NCBI GenBank assembly: GCA_002702655.1
Contig: PABB01000038.1
Coordinates: 99,221 to 163,220 of the forward strand
Source: Planctomycetaceae bacterium
GTDB lineage: Bacteria > Planctomycetota > Planctomycetia > Pirellulales > Lacipirellulaceae
Length of the DNA stretch: 64,000 nucleotides
Direction of reading: 5' to 3'
Part shown: positions 6,513 to 15,311 of the stretch, in pieces
Layout: the number at the start of each line of letters is the position of its first letter
Position numbering within the stretch: position 1 is the stretch's first letter
Notes under the pieces: generated by a model
Told to the model about the DNA's origin: nothing
The model's database searches: none
The model's input: only the letters and a program-made list of their open reading frames with translations
Made by a program: the position numbers and the translations under genes

Positions 6513-9203
6513 TTACCGATAGACGATCCGTCGCACGAAGTCGCGCTTGCTGACGTTCACCGCCAACTCGCCGAAGTTGTAGTCGCGGGCCGCGTAGCCG
6601 CCGGCCACGTTGATCCCGCCGATGGCGTCGCCGTCGCGGTCGTCTTCGGCATTGGTGTCCGGGGCGATCAGGCCGTCCGCCAAGGTGCCCAGTACGCCGT
6701 CGCCGTTGTCGCCCGGCGTGTCCTTGCCGTCGCGATACCGCAGCGGCTGATTCACCTGGGTTACGTTGTATTCGCCCGGCACGAGGTTATCGAACAGGTA
6801 CGAACCGTCGGCCAACGTGGTGGTCGTCAGCGACACGCTGGCCCCCGTCATGTCCAGACCGGTCAGCAACATCGTCACCCCGGCGATCGGCGATTCGCCC
6901 GCGTCGAACACGCCGTCGTCGTCGCGATCGTGGTAGACGAACCCGCCAATGCTGGCCGGCTCGGCCTGCACGACCGTCGGCTCGTCGTCCTGGTTATTGG
7001 CGTAGTTCGTTTCCTCTTCGTTGGCTCCGACTTCCGACTCGTTCAGCAGCGTGCCAGTAAAGGTCGGCGCCACCGTCACGGTGACCGTGATCGTGCGCGT
7101 GGCCCCGTTGGCCATGTCGCCCAGATCGAACAGCAGCTCGCGGCCATTGACGCTCAGCGGCGTGAGCGAGGCGCTCGTGAAGCTCACTCCCACGTCGGGG
7201 AGCAGGTCTTTGACGATCACGCCGGTCGCATCCGAGGGACCGTTGTTCTTGATCGTCAGCGTGTAGCTGAACGACTCGCCGGGGGCGACCGGGTCCTTGG
7301 TGTCGGTCTTGGTGATCTGCAGGTCGATCTTCGGCACAACCGTGTTCTGAGCGTCGTCCCAGTTGTTGGTCGTGTCTTCTTCGTTGGGGGCGGAGACCTC
7401 CGCTTCGTTCACCAGGACGCCCGTGGCCGAGGCCTGGACGTCGGCCATGACGGTCACCACGATCACGTCGCCGGGGGCCATGTCGCCCAGGCTGCCGGTC
7501 AGCTTGCCGGCCGAGTGCGACAGGCTCACGCCGCTCTTGGTTACGCTGTGCGACACGTAGCTCACGCCCGGGGGGAGCGTGTCGAGGAAGTCGACGTCGA
7601 ACGCCTCCGACGGCCCGTCGTTGGTTACGGTGACCGTATAGGTCAGCCGCTCGTTCGGCGACACGGCGCCCTTGTTGACGTCTTTGGTCAGCACGAGGTC
7701 GAACCCGTAGAAGCCGAAGTCGACCGTCATATTGGTGTTGCTCAACGCGTCGCCGTCGTTGGTCGGCTCGGCGCCGCCGGTGAGCGTGACGGCCTGGCTC
7801 ATCACATAGCCGCCGGCGATCGCCATGCCGTTGTCGTCGTTGTTGACGTTGTCGTCGGGGTCGCTCGGCGTGCCGTTGCCGGTGCTGCTCTTCATGCCCT
7901 CCAGGGCCATGCCAGCCTGGAAGTTCATCGCGTCGACGCTCACCACGTACGCGCCCGGCGACAAGTTGTTGAACTGGTATTTGCCGGCCGAGTCCGTGAC
8001 CGTCTCGGCCAAGTAGGCGTCGACGCCCGCGGTGTACGCGTTGTCGCCGTCGGTGTCGGCGTACAGCTTGACCTTCACGCCGCCAATGCCCGACTCGCCG
8101 GCGTCCGCCATGCCGTCGTTGTCGATATCGTTCCAAACCAGGTCGCCCAGGCTCAACGTCGGCGTGGCCGTGAAGTCGGCCTGCTTGTTGGTGATGCCGA
8201 CCAAGCCGATGCGCGAGACCTGCCCGTCGACGGCGGTCACGCCCTCGAAAGTCAACTCCACGGCGCCCACGTTGGCCCAATCGACGCCCGAGCCGCTGCT
8301 GGCGCTGGTGGCGTCGGCGTAGCCGAACACCAGCGAGCTGGTCGCCGCGCCGCCGTTCGTTTCGGGGACGACCGAGCGGAACTCGGACCAGTTGTTCGCG
8401 TCCGTGTAGACGCGGATCGAGACGGCCGAAGCCGGGTGGTCGGCGCCCACGGTCAGGCCGATGCCGGTCATCGTGTTGCCGTTGTCGGTGCGCAGATCGA
8501 GCCCGCCCAGCCCGGTGTAGTTGATCTCCTCGGCGGCGCCGTCGACGCCGTCCCAAACCAGCTTGGCGTCGCCGGTGACGGTCGAGCCGCTGGCCAACCG
8601 CAGCAGGCCGCCGCCGCTAATCAACGACACGCTGGAATACTTGTCCGTGCCCGCGGTGATCCTGACGAACATGTCGCGCTCGCCGCCCACCACGCTGGCG
8701 TCGGCCACGCTCGCCGGGTCGCTGGCCGGCATGGGCGGCCGGGCTTCGACGATTTGCTCCGAGTTGAAGCCGTCGATCGTCAGGCCCTCGGCCCCGGCCG
8801 CGTCGTTGGTCGTGATCGTGACCGCCTGCACATCGGCCCCCGCGGCGAACTTCATACCCGCTGGCAGCGAGGTCTTCACCAGGTACTGCCCGGCCTGCAG
8901 ACCGCCGAACTGGTATCGCCCCGCGGCATCGGTGGCCACCGGGCTGGCCGCGGCCACGTCGCCGCTATCCAGCACGCCGTTGCCGTTGTCGCGGTACAGC
9001 GAGACCTGGGCGCCGGCCACAGCCGCGTCGTTGGCCGCGTTGCCGTCGCCCTGCAAGTCCAGGCGGACATGGCCGACGATTTCCGCCATGTCGGCCGCCA
9101 ACAATTGACGTTGCTCTAGCGATTCGAATGCCAGCCGCTTCTTGGTGTGAGTCAGATGAGAACGAAAACTTCCAGCGGGCGAATCGGAACCAAAGGCCGC
9201 CAT
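6513..9203 (-). CDS. Large secreted SdrD_B / DUF11 multidomain surface protein
   Basis: 896 residues. Residues 26-38 read FESLEQRQLLAAD, the planctomycetal LEPR-XLL-type N-terminal motif found on large exported proteins. Then an SdrD/Cna-B-like domain (about 42-120), a beta-rich region (170-340), a second SdrD-like domain (350-430; LGDLVWNDIDNDGMADAGE), two DUF11 repeats (about 505-600 and 630-740) and a third SdrD-like domain (750-830; GGFVYHDRDDDGVFDAGE). The Asp-rich loops suggest Ca2+-stabilised beta-sandwiches. The C-terminus is basic (SKRDFVRRIVYR). A GAGGTG precedes the ATG. Likely a cell-surface adhesin or matrix protein; no LPXTG or PEP-CTERM anchor is present. Confidence 0.88.
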   Translation of the reverse strand: MAAFGSDSPAGSFRSHLTHTKKRLAFESLEQRQLLAADMAEIVGHVRLDLQGDGNAANDAAVAGAQVSLYRDNGNGVLDSGDVAAASPVATDAAGRYQFGGLQAGQYLVKTSLPAGMKFAAGADVQAVTITTNDAAGAEGLTIDGFNSEQIVEARPPMPASDPASVADASVVGGERDMFVRITAGTDKYSSVSLISGGGLLRLASGSTVTGDAKLVWDGVDGAAEEINYTGLGGLDLRTDNGNTMTGIGLTVGADHPASAVSIRVYTDANNWSEFRSVVPETNGGAATSSLVFGYADATSASSGSGVDWANVGAVELTFEGVTAVDGQVSRIGLVGITNKQADFTATPTLSLGDLVWNDIDNDGMADAGESGIGGVKVKLYADTDGDNAYTAGVDAYLAETVTDSAGKYQFNNLSPGAYVVSVDAMNFQAGMALEGMKSSTGNGTPSDPDDNVNNDDNGMAIAGGYVMSQAVTLTGGAEPTNDGDALSNTNMTVDFGFYGFDLVLTKDVNKGAVSPNERLTYTVTVTNDGPSEAFDVDFLDTLPPGVSYVSHSVTKSGVSLSHSAGKLTGSLGDMAPGDVIVVTVMADVQASATGVLVNEAEVSAPNEEDTTNNWDDAQNTVVPKIDLQITKTDTKDPVAPGESFSYTLTIKNNGPSDATGVIVKDLLPDVGVSFTSASLTPLSVNGRELLFDLGDMANGATRTITVTVTVAPTFTGTLLNESEVGANEEETNYANNQDDEPTVVQAEPASIGGFVYHDRDDDGVFDAGESPIAGVTMLLTGLDMTGASVSLTTTTLADGSYLFDNLVPGEYNVTQVNQPLRYRDGKDTPGDNGDGVLGTLADGLIAPDTNAEDDRDGDAIGGINVAGGYAARDYNFGELAVNVSKRDFVRRIVYR

Positions 9204-9624
9204 GCCGGCACCTCATGCGCAAAGTCACAGGGGGAGGGGATAGACGCTGTAGAGGGGTATCGGCAAACCCCAACGCCAGAATCCTCACGAACCCGAAACT
9301 CAGCCAAGATTCGTCAGACTGCCATCGAGCGCAATGCAAGCATCGCCATCAAGAAGAGATGACAAGGGAGAAGCGACAGCGCACGCCATGCGGCGTAGCA
9401 GCGACCAGAATCAACGACGATGGAATCGGCGCAGAGGCGCCAGCCGCGCGTCGGCAGCCTGAAAGGCTGCGCTAGGAAAGCTCAAATTGGGGCGCCATGG
9501 CCACGAGGCGGTAGCTTTGTGGCCATGCGACTTCAATCCGAGATCGGCATCCCCGCAGCGGACGACCGCCGCGGGCATGGCGCCCATTCCAACACGTGCG
9601 CGGCAGGCGAGCCGATCGCGCCGC
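9204..9624. other. Intergenic region with a small inverted repeat
   Basis: About 420 bp between two minus-strand surface-protein genes. No credible coding frame. An inverted repeat CATGGCCAC/GTGGCCATG occurs at 9496-9527 and resembles the many intergenic hairpins of this genome. The upstream promoter of the SdrD-type gene should lie here. Confidence 0.4.
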
Positions 9625-11577
9625 TCAATACTGGTACAAGAACCCCAGCGTGACGCCCTGGACCCAGAAATCGCTGTCGCGGAATACGAACTGCGGACGG
9701 GCGGGAGCGACGACATTCGGATCCGTATAGTCGGTGTCGCCGGGAAACGGCAGATAGTCCGAATTCACATTCAGATCGATCTGGTCGCCCGGGCGGGCGA
9801 CACGGCTCCAGTAGATGAACGAGTAACCCACGTTGAACCGCAGCCGCTCCGTCAGGTCGTAGCCCAACGTCACGCCAAGCTCGGGAATAACGGCAAACAC
9901 GTTGCGCTCGTAGACCCCGACGTTGGACGGCTGGGCTAGCAGTCCGCTGTTTTCCTTGAGGTCCACCCCGTCCCGCAGGTTCGATCCGCTGATGGCGACT
10001 TGTTGCCGCGTGTTGCCCAAACCGAGCTTGGACAGGAACTCGAATGACCACCGGCGGTGATTCCAATCCCAAATGAAACCCAACTCGCCGCCGAAGAACT
10101 CGTTGTTGGTCGCAAAGTTGTCCGTCAACAGGAACGTTGTCGCGGGCGTTGTCGTCGCGGTCAGATCTTCGACGATGCGCAGATTTTCATCGAGTTCCAT
10201 CCACCGCACGCCGGCGATCAGGTCCACATGCCGGCGGCCGCGGGCAAACATCGGCAGGTAAGGATCGTCCAGCCAGGTGCACCCCACGCCGCTGCCGCAG
10301 TCGACTCCGCTGCCGCACCCCACGACGCAGTCGCCGCACTCGGGTCCGCAGCCGCCCACGCAGCACAGGTTTCTCCGCAATCGCACGCTGGCCGAGTTGA
10401 ATTCGCTCTGCGAGTCGACAGTCACCGTTCCCATGACGCCGGGGAATGACACATCTTCGACGGCATTTTCGCCGGGCGGAACCAAGTTGGGCAGCTCCGA
10501 AGTAAAGAATCCCGTCGACGCCTCGATGTACGGCCGACCAACAATGGGCGTCATGCCGTTGCCGCCGTCGACAAACCGTTCCTCGATCTTGCCGAGAGCC
10601 AAGTACTCGCCCTCGATCCCCAGTTGCCCGTAGTCATCGAGCCAGTATCCCAGGGTCACGCGACCGCCGTTGCGCTGGCCTTTAAGAATCTCTTCGTTGC
10701 CGTAGACGATAAACGCGTTGTCAAAAAAGTCGTCGGCCGGGCCGGCATCGCTGCCTTCGTTCACTTCGCCCCGCACCACCAGCGGCGGCGTTTGCATCCC
10801 CTTGGCCCACATCATCAGGTAGTCGGCACGGGCGTAGAAGATGGGCCGGGCGCCGTAGCCGCACCCGCCGGGCGGGCACAGCATGCTGCCGCAACTGGGG
10901 CAGCCGACTTCGTAGCCGTGCGAGTGCATCGGAAAGTCGAGGCCGTCATCCAGGTACAGCGGCTCGCCCTCCATGACCACGCCCTGGTCCCCTTCCATGA
11001 TGACGCCGTCTTCGCCTTCGATGATGGCCCCGGGGGGGAGTTCTTCCTCGTGTTGAGCCAGCATCACGCCGGCGCCCACGGGAGATCGCGGCAGGTTGAG
11101 TTGCGACGCCAACAGCGTGCCGCCCGTGTCGCGGCGGACCGACACGGTTTCGCCGATGAAGGCGTCCAAGTCGATGCTCTCCACCGGCTCGATGTAGCGG
11201 GCCACGCCGCCGTAGCGATCCACCAGCGCGTAGGGCGGATTGCCGTCGCTTTCGTTCGGATTGTAGACCAACGTGCCGCTGAAGCCGCCGCGGCGCGAGG
11301 CCCGACTGCTGGGGACGCCCAGGGCCGACGAAGCCGCATCAGCCAGTGGATCGGCCGGCGCTTCGGGCGCCATCAGCACGTCCAGGAAGTGTTCGGCCGC
11401 CTGGTCCGCGTCCTGCAGCGCCGAAGCAGCCGCCTGGTCGCGACTGGCTCGCGAACGCCGCGCCGCCCGCTCTGAGACCGGGCCGGTTTGGGCCGCTGCC
11501 TGTGCAACGATCAGCAGAGCTGGGCCCAGGGCCAGCAGAAAAGTGTAAAAACGAGTCGCTCGTGGCAGGTAGCTCAT
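9625..11577 (-). CDS. BBP7-family outer-membrane beta-barrel protein
   Basis: 650 residues from the ATG at 11577; the N-terminus (MSYLPRATRFYTFLLALGPALLIVAQAAAQ) is a signal peptide. After an Ala/Arg-rich linker and an acidic stretch with EGEDGVIMEGDQG-type repeats comes a Cys-rich patch and then FYARADYLMMWAKGMQTPPLV, characteristic of the planctomycete BBP7 barrel. Alternating amphipathic strands run to the end (WVQGVTLGFLYQY, aromatic C-terminus). A second Cys-rich cluster (eight Cys in about 30 residues) lies mid-barrel, probably a loop. Predicted location is the outer membrane; the substrate, if any, is unknown. Confidence 0.85.
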   Translation of the reverse strand: MSYLPRATRFYTFLLALGPALLIVAQAAAQTGPVSERAARRSRASRDQAAASALQDADQAAEHFLDVLMAPEAPADPLADAASSALGVPSSRASRRGGFSGTLVYNPNESDGNPPYALVDRYGGVARYIEPVESIDLDAFIGETVSVRRDTGGTLLASQLNLPRSPVGAGVMLAQHEEELPPGAIIEGEDGVIMEGDQGVVMEGEPLYLDDGLDFPMHSHGYEVGCPSCGSMLCPPGGCGYGARPIFYARADYLMMWAKGMQTPPLVVRGEVNEGSDAGPADDFFDNAFIVYGNEEILKGQRNGGRVTLGYWLDDYGQLGIEGEYLALGKIEERFVDGGNGMTPIVGRPYIEASTGFFTSELPNLVPPGENAVEDVSFPGVMGTVTVDSQSEFNSASVRLRRNLCCVGGCGPECGDCVVGCGSGVDCGSGVGCTWLDDPYLPMFARGRRHVDLIAGVRWMELDENLRIVEDLTATTTPATTFLLTDNFATNNEFFGGELGFIWDWNHRRWSFEFLSKLGLGNTRQQVAISGSNLRDGVDLKENSGLLAQPSNVGVYERNVFAVIPELGVTLGYDLTERLRFNVGYSFIYWSRVARPGDQIDLNVNSDYLPFPGDTDYTDPNVVAPARPQFVFRDSDFWVQGVTLGFLYQY

Positions 11578-11871
11578 GACGAGATTTCCTGGCGCCTGAA
11601 ACGCCGCACAAGGGGCCGGACCGTCGCACACGCCGCGTGCGCGCAGGCGGGCCCGGATGTCGCGGCGGCTTGTAGCAACTCGACAAAACCTCTGGCAAGG
11701 GCAATCCGCCGCACAGTTCCGCGTTGCAACAACTCCCGCGGCGGCCGATACTAGCGGAATGCAGTTCTGCCGCTCACGCTAGCGTTCGTCCACGACGCTC
11801 CAGCCACTGGCCTGACAGGCCGGCCCGAACGTCGGCCAACCATTTCAACTTGCCGCGTTGCTGAATCACTC

Positions 11872-12504
11872 ATGTGGCCCGAGAAAGACAAGACCGAACA
11901 GCTATTGGCCGAAGCCCAAGGCGGCGACGGCGAGGCCGTGAACCGGCTGCTGGATCGCCATCGCGACGCGGTGCGGCGGATGATCGATCTGCGGATGGAT
12001 CGCGTGCTCAAACGCCGCGTTGATGCCAGCGACATCGTCCAGGAAGTCATGATCGAGGCGAACCGCCGCCTGACCGACTACCTGGCCAACCCCGTCATGC
12101 CGTTCCACCTGTGGCTGCGGCAGATGGCCAAGGATCGGCTGATCGACGCCCATCGCCGGCACCGCCAAACGGCCCGCCGTAGCATGGATCGCGAGCAACC
12201 GCTCGTGGCCGCCGCTGGCGACGAGTCCTCGGTCAACCTGATCGGCGAAATCAGCGACGGCGAACTGACCCCCGCGGCCGCGGCCACCTGGAACGAATTG
12301 CAGCGCCGGTTCCAGGAGGCGTGCAGCCAACTGGACGACCACGATCAGGAAATCGTCGTGATGCGGCACTTCGAGCACCTCTCCAACAGCGAAGCCGCCG
12401 AGTCGCTGGGCCTGTCCGCCCAGGCGGCCAGCATGCGTTACCTGCGCGCAATGCGCCGCCTGCGCAAGCTCATGGAAGGCGACGATCCGGGGGCCGAGGA
12501 ATGA
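11872..12504 (+). CDS. ECF-type RNA polymerase sigma factor
   Basis: 210 residues. Region 2 is seen in DASDIVQEVMIEANRRL (the DIVQE core-binding motif) and FHLWLRQMAKDRLIDAHRRHRQ; region 4 is seen in LDDHDQEIVVMRHFEHLSNSEAAE with a helix-turn-helix through SLGLSAQAASMRYLRAM. Length and layout fit the planctomycete ECF classes that sit next to Ser/Thr kinase genes. No anti-sigma factor is adjacent; the kinase 152 bp downstream on the same strand is the likely functional partner. The stop codon lies inside a repeat element. Confidence 0.92.
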   Translation: MWPEKDKTEQLLAEAQGGDGEAVNRLLDRHRDAVRRMIDLRMDRVLKRRVDASDIVQEVMIEANRRLTDYLANPVMPFHLWLRQMAKDRLIDAHRRHRQTARRSMDREQPLVAAAGDESSVNLIGEISDGELTPAAAATWNELQRRFQEACSQLDDHDQEIVVMRHFEHLSNSEAAESLGLSAQAASMRYLRAMRRLRKLMEGDDPGAEE

Positions 12505-12592
12505 CCAATGACCAAGCTCCAATGATCAAGGATGATGAGACGGACTCGGTCCTTCATGACATTGGTCATTGGGATTTGGTCATTGGTCATTG
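12501..12592. repeat. Phrase-like inverted repeat of GACCAAT/ATTGGTC words
   Basis: Left arm repeats ATGACCAATGACCAA, right arm repeats ATTGGTCATT three times in inverted orientation. A short GC palindrome (GGACTCGGTCC) lies in between. The arm starts within the sigma-factor stop codon and the element fills the sigma-kinase gap. It belongs to the same structural class as elements at 32661, 53297, 54095 and 63650, which use different words. Confidence 0.8.
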
Positions 12593-12656
12593 ATCTCATC
12601 GTCGGTCGGTCGCACCCGCCGCAGACTCTTTCCCGCTGATCCAGCCCCGCCGCAGC

Positions 12657-14339
12657 ATGGATTCTACTGACGCCCGCGACGAGCAGCTTGCTGCAATTCT
12701 CCAGCAGGTGACCGATGCGCCGGCGGAGTCGCGGCCCTCATTGGAGAAACTCACGGCCGATCATCCGGACCTGGCCGACGACCTGCGCGAGCTGTGGGGC
12801 GCGGTGATGATCGCCGACGCGGTCGCCAGCCGCGACCCGGACGAGTCGATCGAAACGACGGCCCCCTTCGCCGGCGGCGGTCGCGCGGGCGTCGACGCCC
12901 GCCCGCCCAGCGAGTTGGGCGACTTTCAATTGCTCGAGGAGATCGGCCGCGGCGGCATGGGCGTCGTGTACCGCGCGCGGCAGCGGTCGCTCGACCGCGA
13001 GGTCGCCGTGAAGGTCATGCTCCGCGGCGCCGAGGCGTCGCAGGGCGATCAGGCTCGGTTTCAGTTCGAAGCCGAAGCGGCGGCCCGGCTCGACCATCCC
13101 AGCATCGTGCCCATCTACGAGACGGGCGTGGTCGACGGCTGGCGGTACTTTGGCATGAAGCTGATCAGCGGCCAGACGCTCAGCAAGGTGCTGGCCGAGG
13201 GCCCCATGGAGCAAGTCGAAGCGGCGCGGCTCGTCATGCGCGTCGCGCGGGCCATCCAATACGCCCACGAGCACGGGGTGGTGCACCGCGATCTGAAGCC
13301 GGCCAACATCCTGCTCGACTCGGCCGGGCGGCCGTTCGTCACCGACTTCGGGCTGGCCAAACGCGACACAACCGACCCCACGCTGACGACCACCGGTGCG
13401 ATCCTGGGCACGCCGTCGTACATGGCGCCCGAACAGGCCGGCGCCGGCCGCGGCGAGGTCGGCCCCGCCAGCGACGTGTTCAGCCTGGGCGCCATTTTGT
13501 ACGCGCTGCTGACCGGGCGGCCGCCGTTTCAGGGCACGTCGCCCGTGAACACGGTGCTGGCGGTGTTGGAGCAGGACCCGCTGCCCCCGCGACTGATGCA
13601 GCGCAGCCTGGACCGCGACCTGGAGATGATCGCCCTGCGTTGCTTGCAGAAACCGCCGGAGCTGCGCTACGCGTCGGCCGGCGCGCTGGCCGACGATCTG
13701 CAGGCTTATCTCACCGGCGATGACATCAGCGCCCGCAGCGGCAAGTTCTCCCACGTCGTGGCGCGGATCTTCCGCGACACCCACCACGCCACGGTGCTCG
13801 AGAACTGGGGCATGCTGTGGATGTGGCACGCGGCCGTGCTGCTGGTGCTGTGCAGCGTGACGAACTGGCTCAATCTGCATCACAACGACTGGCCGGCGAC
13901 GCGCCAGCACTGGCCCTACGTCGCCGTGTGGGGCGGGGGATTGGCGATCTGGGCGCCCATTTTCTGGGCCCTGCGCCGCCGCGCCGGGCCGGTCACCGCC
14001 ATCGAACGCCACATCGCCCACGCCTGGGGCGGCAGCATCGTCGCGGTCGTGCTGCTGTTCGTCGTCGAGGCGCTCTTGGGGCTCCCCGTACTGACGCTCT
14101 CGCCCGTGTTGGGCCTGATCGCCGGGGCCGTGTTCACCGTCAAGGCAGGCATTCTCGCGGGCGCGTTTTACGTGCATGCGTTCGCCCTGTTCGCCTGCGC
14201 CCTGACGATGGCCCTCATGCAGCACCTCGGCTGCCCGTACGGCATCTCGCTGTTCGGACTGGTCGCCGCGGCGGTGTTCTTCGTGCCGGGGCTGAAGTAC
14301 TACCGACAAGCCAAGACCCGCGAGGGCGTGGGCGTCTAG
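12657..14339 (+). CDS. Membrane-anchored Ser/Thr protein kinase (Hanks type)
   Basis: 560 residues. Kinase domain from about 90 to 350: Gly loop GRGGMG (97-102), ATP-anchoring Lys in VAVKV (119), catalytic HRDLKPAN (210-217), DFG (230-232), APEQ (257-260). All key residues are intact, so it should be active. The N-terminal 80 residues form a short helical domain, as in planctomycete kinases paired with ECF sigma factors. The C-terminal third has four or five hydrophobic helices (about 378-550) instead of WD40 or PASTA sensor repeats, so the sensor is probably membrane-embedded. Confidence 0.93.
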   Translation: MDSTDARDEQLAAILQQVTDAPAESRPSLEKLTADHPDLADDLRELWGAVMIADAVASRDPDESIETTAPFAGGGRAGVDARPPSELGDFQLLEEIGRGGMGVVYRARQRSLDREVAVKVMLRGAEASQGDQARFQFEAEAAARLDHPSIVPIYETGVVDGWRYFGMKLISGQTLSKVLAEGPMEQVEAARLVMRVARAIQYAHEHGVVHRDLKPANILLDSAGRPFVTDFGLAKRDTTDPTLTTTGAILGTPSYMAPEQAGAGRGEVGPASDVFSLGAILYALLTGRPPFQGTSPVNTVLAVLEQDPLPPRLMQRSLDRDLEMIALRCLQKPPELRYASAGALADDLQAYLTGDDISARSGKFSHVVARIFRDTHHATVLENWGMLWMWHAAVLLVLCSVTNWLNLHHNDWPATRQHWPYVAVWGGGLAIWAPIFWALRRRAGPVTAIERHIAHAWGGSIVAVVLLFVVEALLGLPVLTLSPVLGLIAGAVFTVKAGILAGAFYVHAFALFACALTMALMQHLGCPYGISLFGLVAAAVFFVPGLKYYRQAKTREGVGV

Positions 14340-14346
14340 CGGCGCA

Positions 14347-14382
14347 AGAAAAAACGCTCCGCCCTATTTCAGGCGGAGCGTT
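14347..14382 (-). terminator. Rho-independent terminator of the Q-rich secreted protein gene
   Basis: Perfect 11-bp stem (AACGCTCCGCC/GGCGGAGCGTT) with an 8-nt loop, followed on the minus strand by a run of T. It lies about 40 bp past the stop of 14424-14981 and just beyond the convergent kinase gene, which may also use the stem. Confidence 0.85.
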
Positions 14383-14423
14383 GCGATGGAACGTCCCAGC
14401 GCGCCGTGAGCGGCAACGCGATG

Positions 14424-14981
14424 TTAGCGGCGCTGCTGCGGCTGGGGATAGTAGTTCAGCGTGTTCTGGAACACAGCGGCGTGCCCCGTCGGGGCCATCG
14501 TCTGCGAGCCGGTGATCTCAAACGGCGGCCGCGCGGCCATCTGGGTCAACTGCTGCTGGAACCGAGCGTTCTGACGTTGTTGCGCTGTGTTGGCTTGCTG
14601 CTGCTGCAACTGCGGGCGCACCTGAGTGTAGTAGTTCGTGGCCGTCGAAGAGAACGGCGACGACAAGCTCAGATAGGGCGTCACGCCGCCGCCGCTGTTG
14701 GCGCCAGTAAACGGTTTCGTGGCGGGCGTCGAAGGGCGGTAATTTTGAGCCAACTGCGTTGTCAACTGTTGATTGACCGGCGAGTAGCCGCCCCCGACGT
14801 TGAGCCCTTGGCGAATCAGCGAATTGTACTGCTGCTGGACCGAATACCGCGATGTCGACGCCGAGAAACGGTAAGCCCCCAGTTGCTGGTCAGAGTACTG
14901 CGCGCGGGCGTCAGCAGACAGCAATGCGACAACCGCCAATGCGGCCGCGGTCAGCGCCAAAGTCTTGCAGCGAATCAACAT
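14424..14981 (-). CDS. Secreted Gln/Asn-rich hypothetical protein
   Basis: 185 residues from the ATG at 14981, chosen for the GGGAG 8 nt upstream and because it yields a standard signal peptide (MLIRCKTLALTAAALAVVALLSADARA). The mature protein is rich in Gln, Tyr, Ser and Asn (YSVQQQYNSLIRQ, RPQLQQQQANTAQQRQ) and has no Cys and no catalytic motif. Low complexity suggests an extended or disordered envelope protein. A rho-independent terminator follows directly, so it is monocistronic. I do not recognise a named family. Confidence 0.78.
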   Translation of the reverse strand: MLIRCKTLALTAAALAVVALLSADARAQYSDQQLGAYRFSASTSRYSVQQQYNSLIRQGLNVGGGYSPVNQQLTTQLAQNYRPSTPATKPFTGANSGGGVTPYLSLSSPFSSTATNYYTQVRPQLQQQQANTAQQRQNARFQQQLTQMAARPPFEITGSQTMAPTGHAAVFQNTLNYYPQPQQRR

Positions 14982-15311
14982 GGCAACGACTCCCAACTCG
15001 AATTCACTCGTGCGGCTCAGGCACGCCTGCGATCGCCGCCGCGTCTCAGAAGGTTTCAGCGGCAATTTGGGCGCGCAGACGATGTGCAAAACATCCCCGC
15101 CTCTACATCTATCCTAGTCAAACGACTGGCAGCGACCAAGGAATTCCCTCCGTTGCGAGGGAATCGACGATCGATGTAATCGCTACAGTCGGAACGAGTT
15201 AGAGCCACAACCCGCCTAGCTCGCCTGCAGCCCGACGAACCCGCCAGTTAGCAGCCGCACGATTTGCCGGCGGCGCTCCCAGGTCAGCCGCGGCAACTCG
15301 CGCGTTGCTCG
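14982..15311. other. Intergenic region, no gene recognised
   Basis: About 330 bp between minus-strand genes. It should hold the promoter of the Q-rich protein gene. No convincing frame, RNA or hairpin was seen. Confidence 0.4.

Noticed and set aside
6930-9119. A 729-codon open frame on the plus strand opposite the SdrD/DUF11 gene
   Set aside because: His/Arg/Val-rich composition with no domain, and the opposite strand holds clear domains with signal motifs. It is a GC-driven antisense shadow. The same applies to the long plus frame opposite the signal peptidase (32743-34800).
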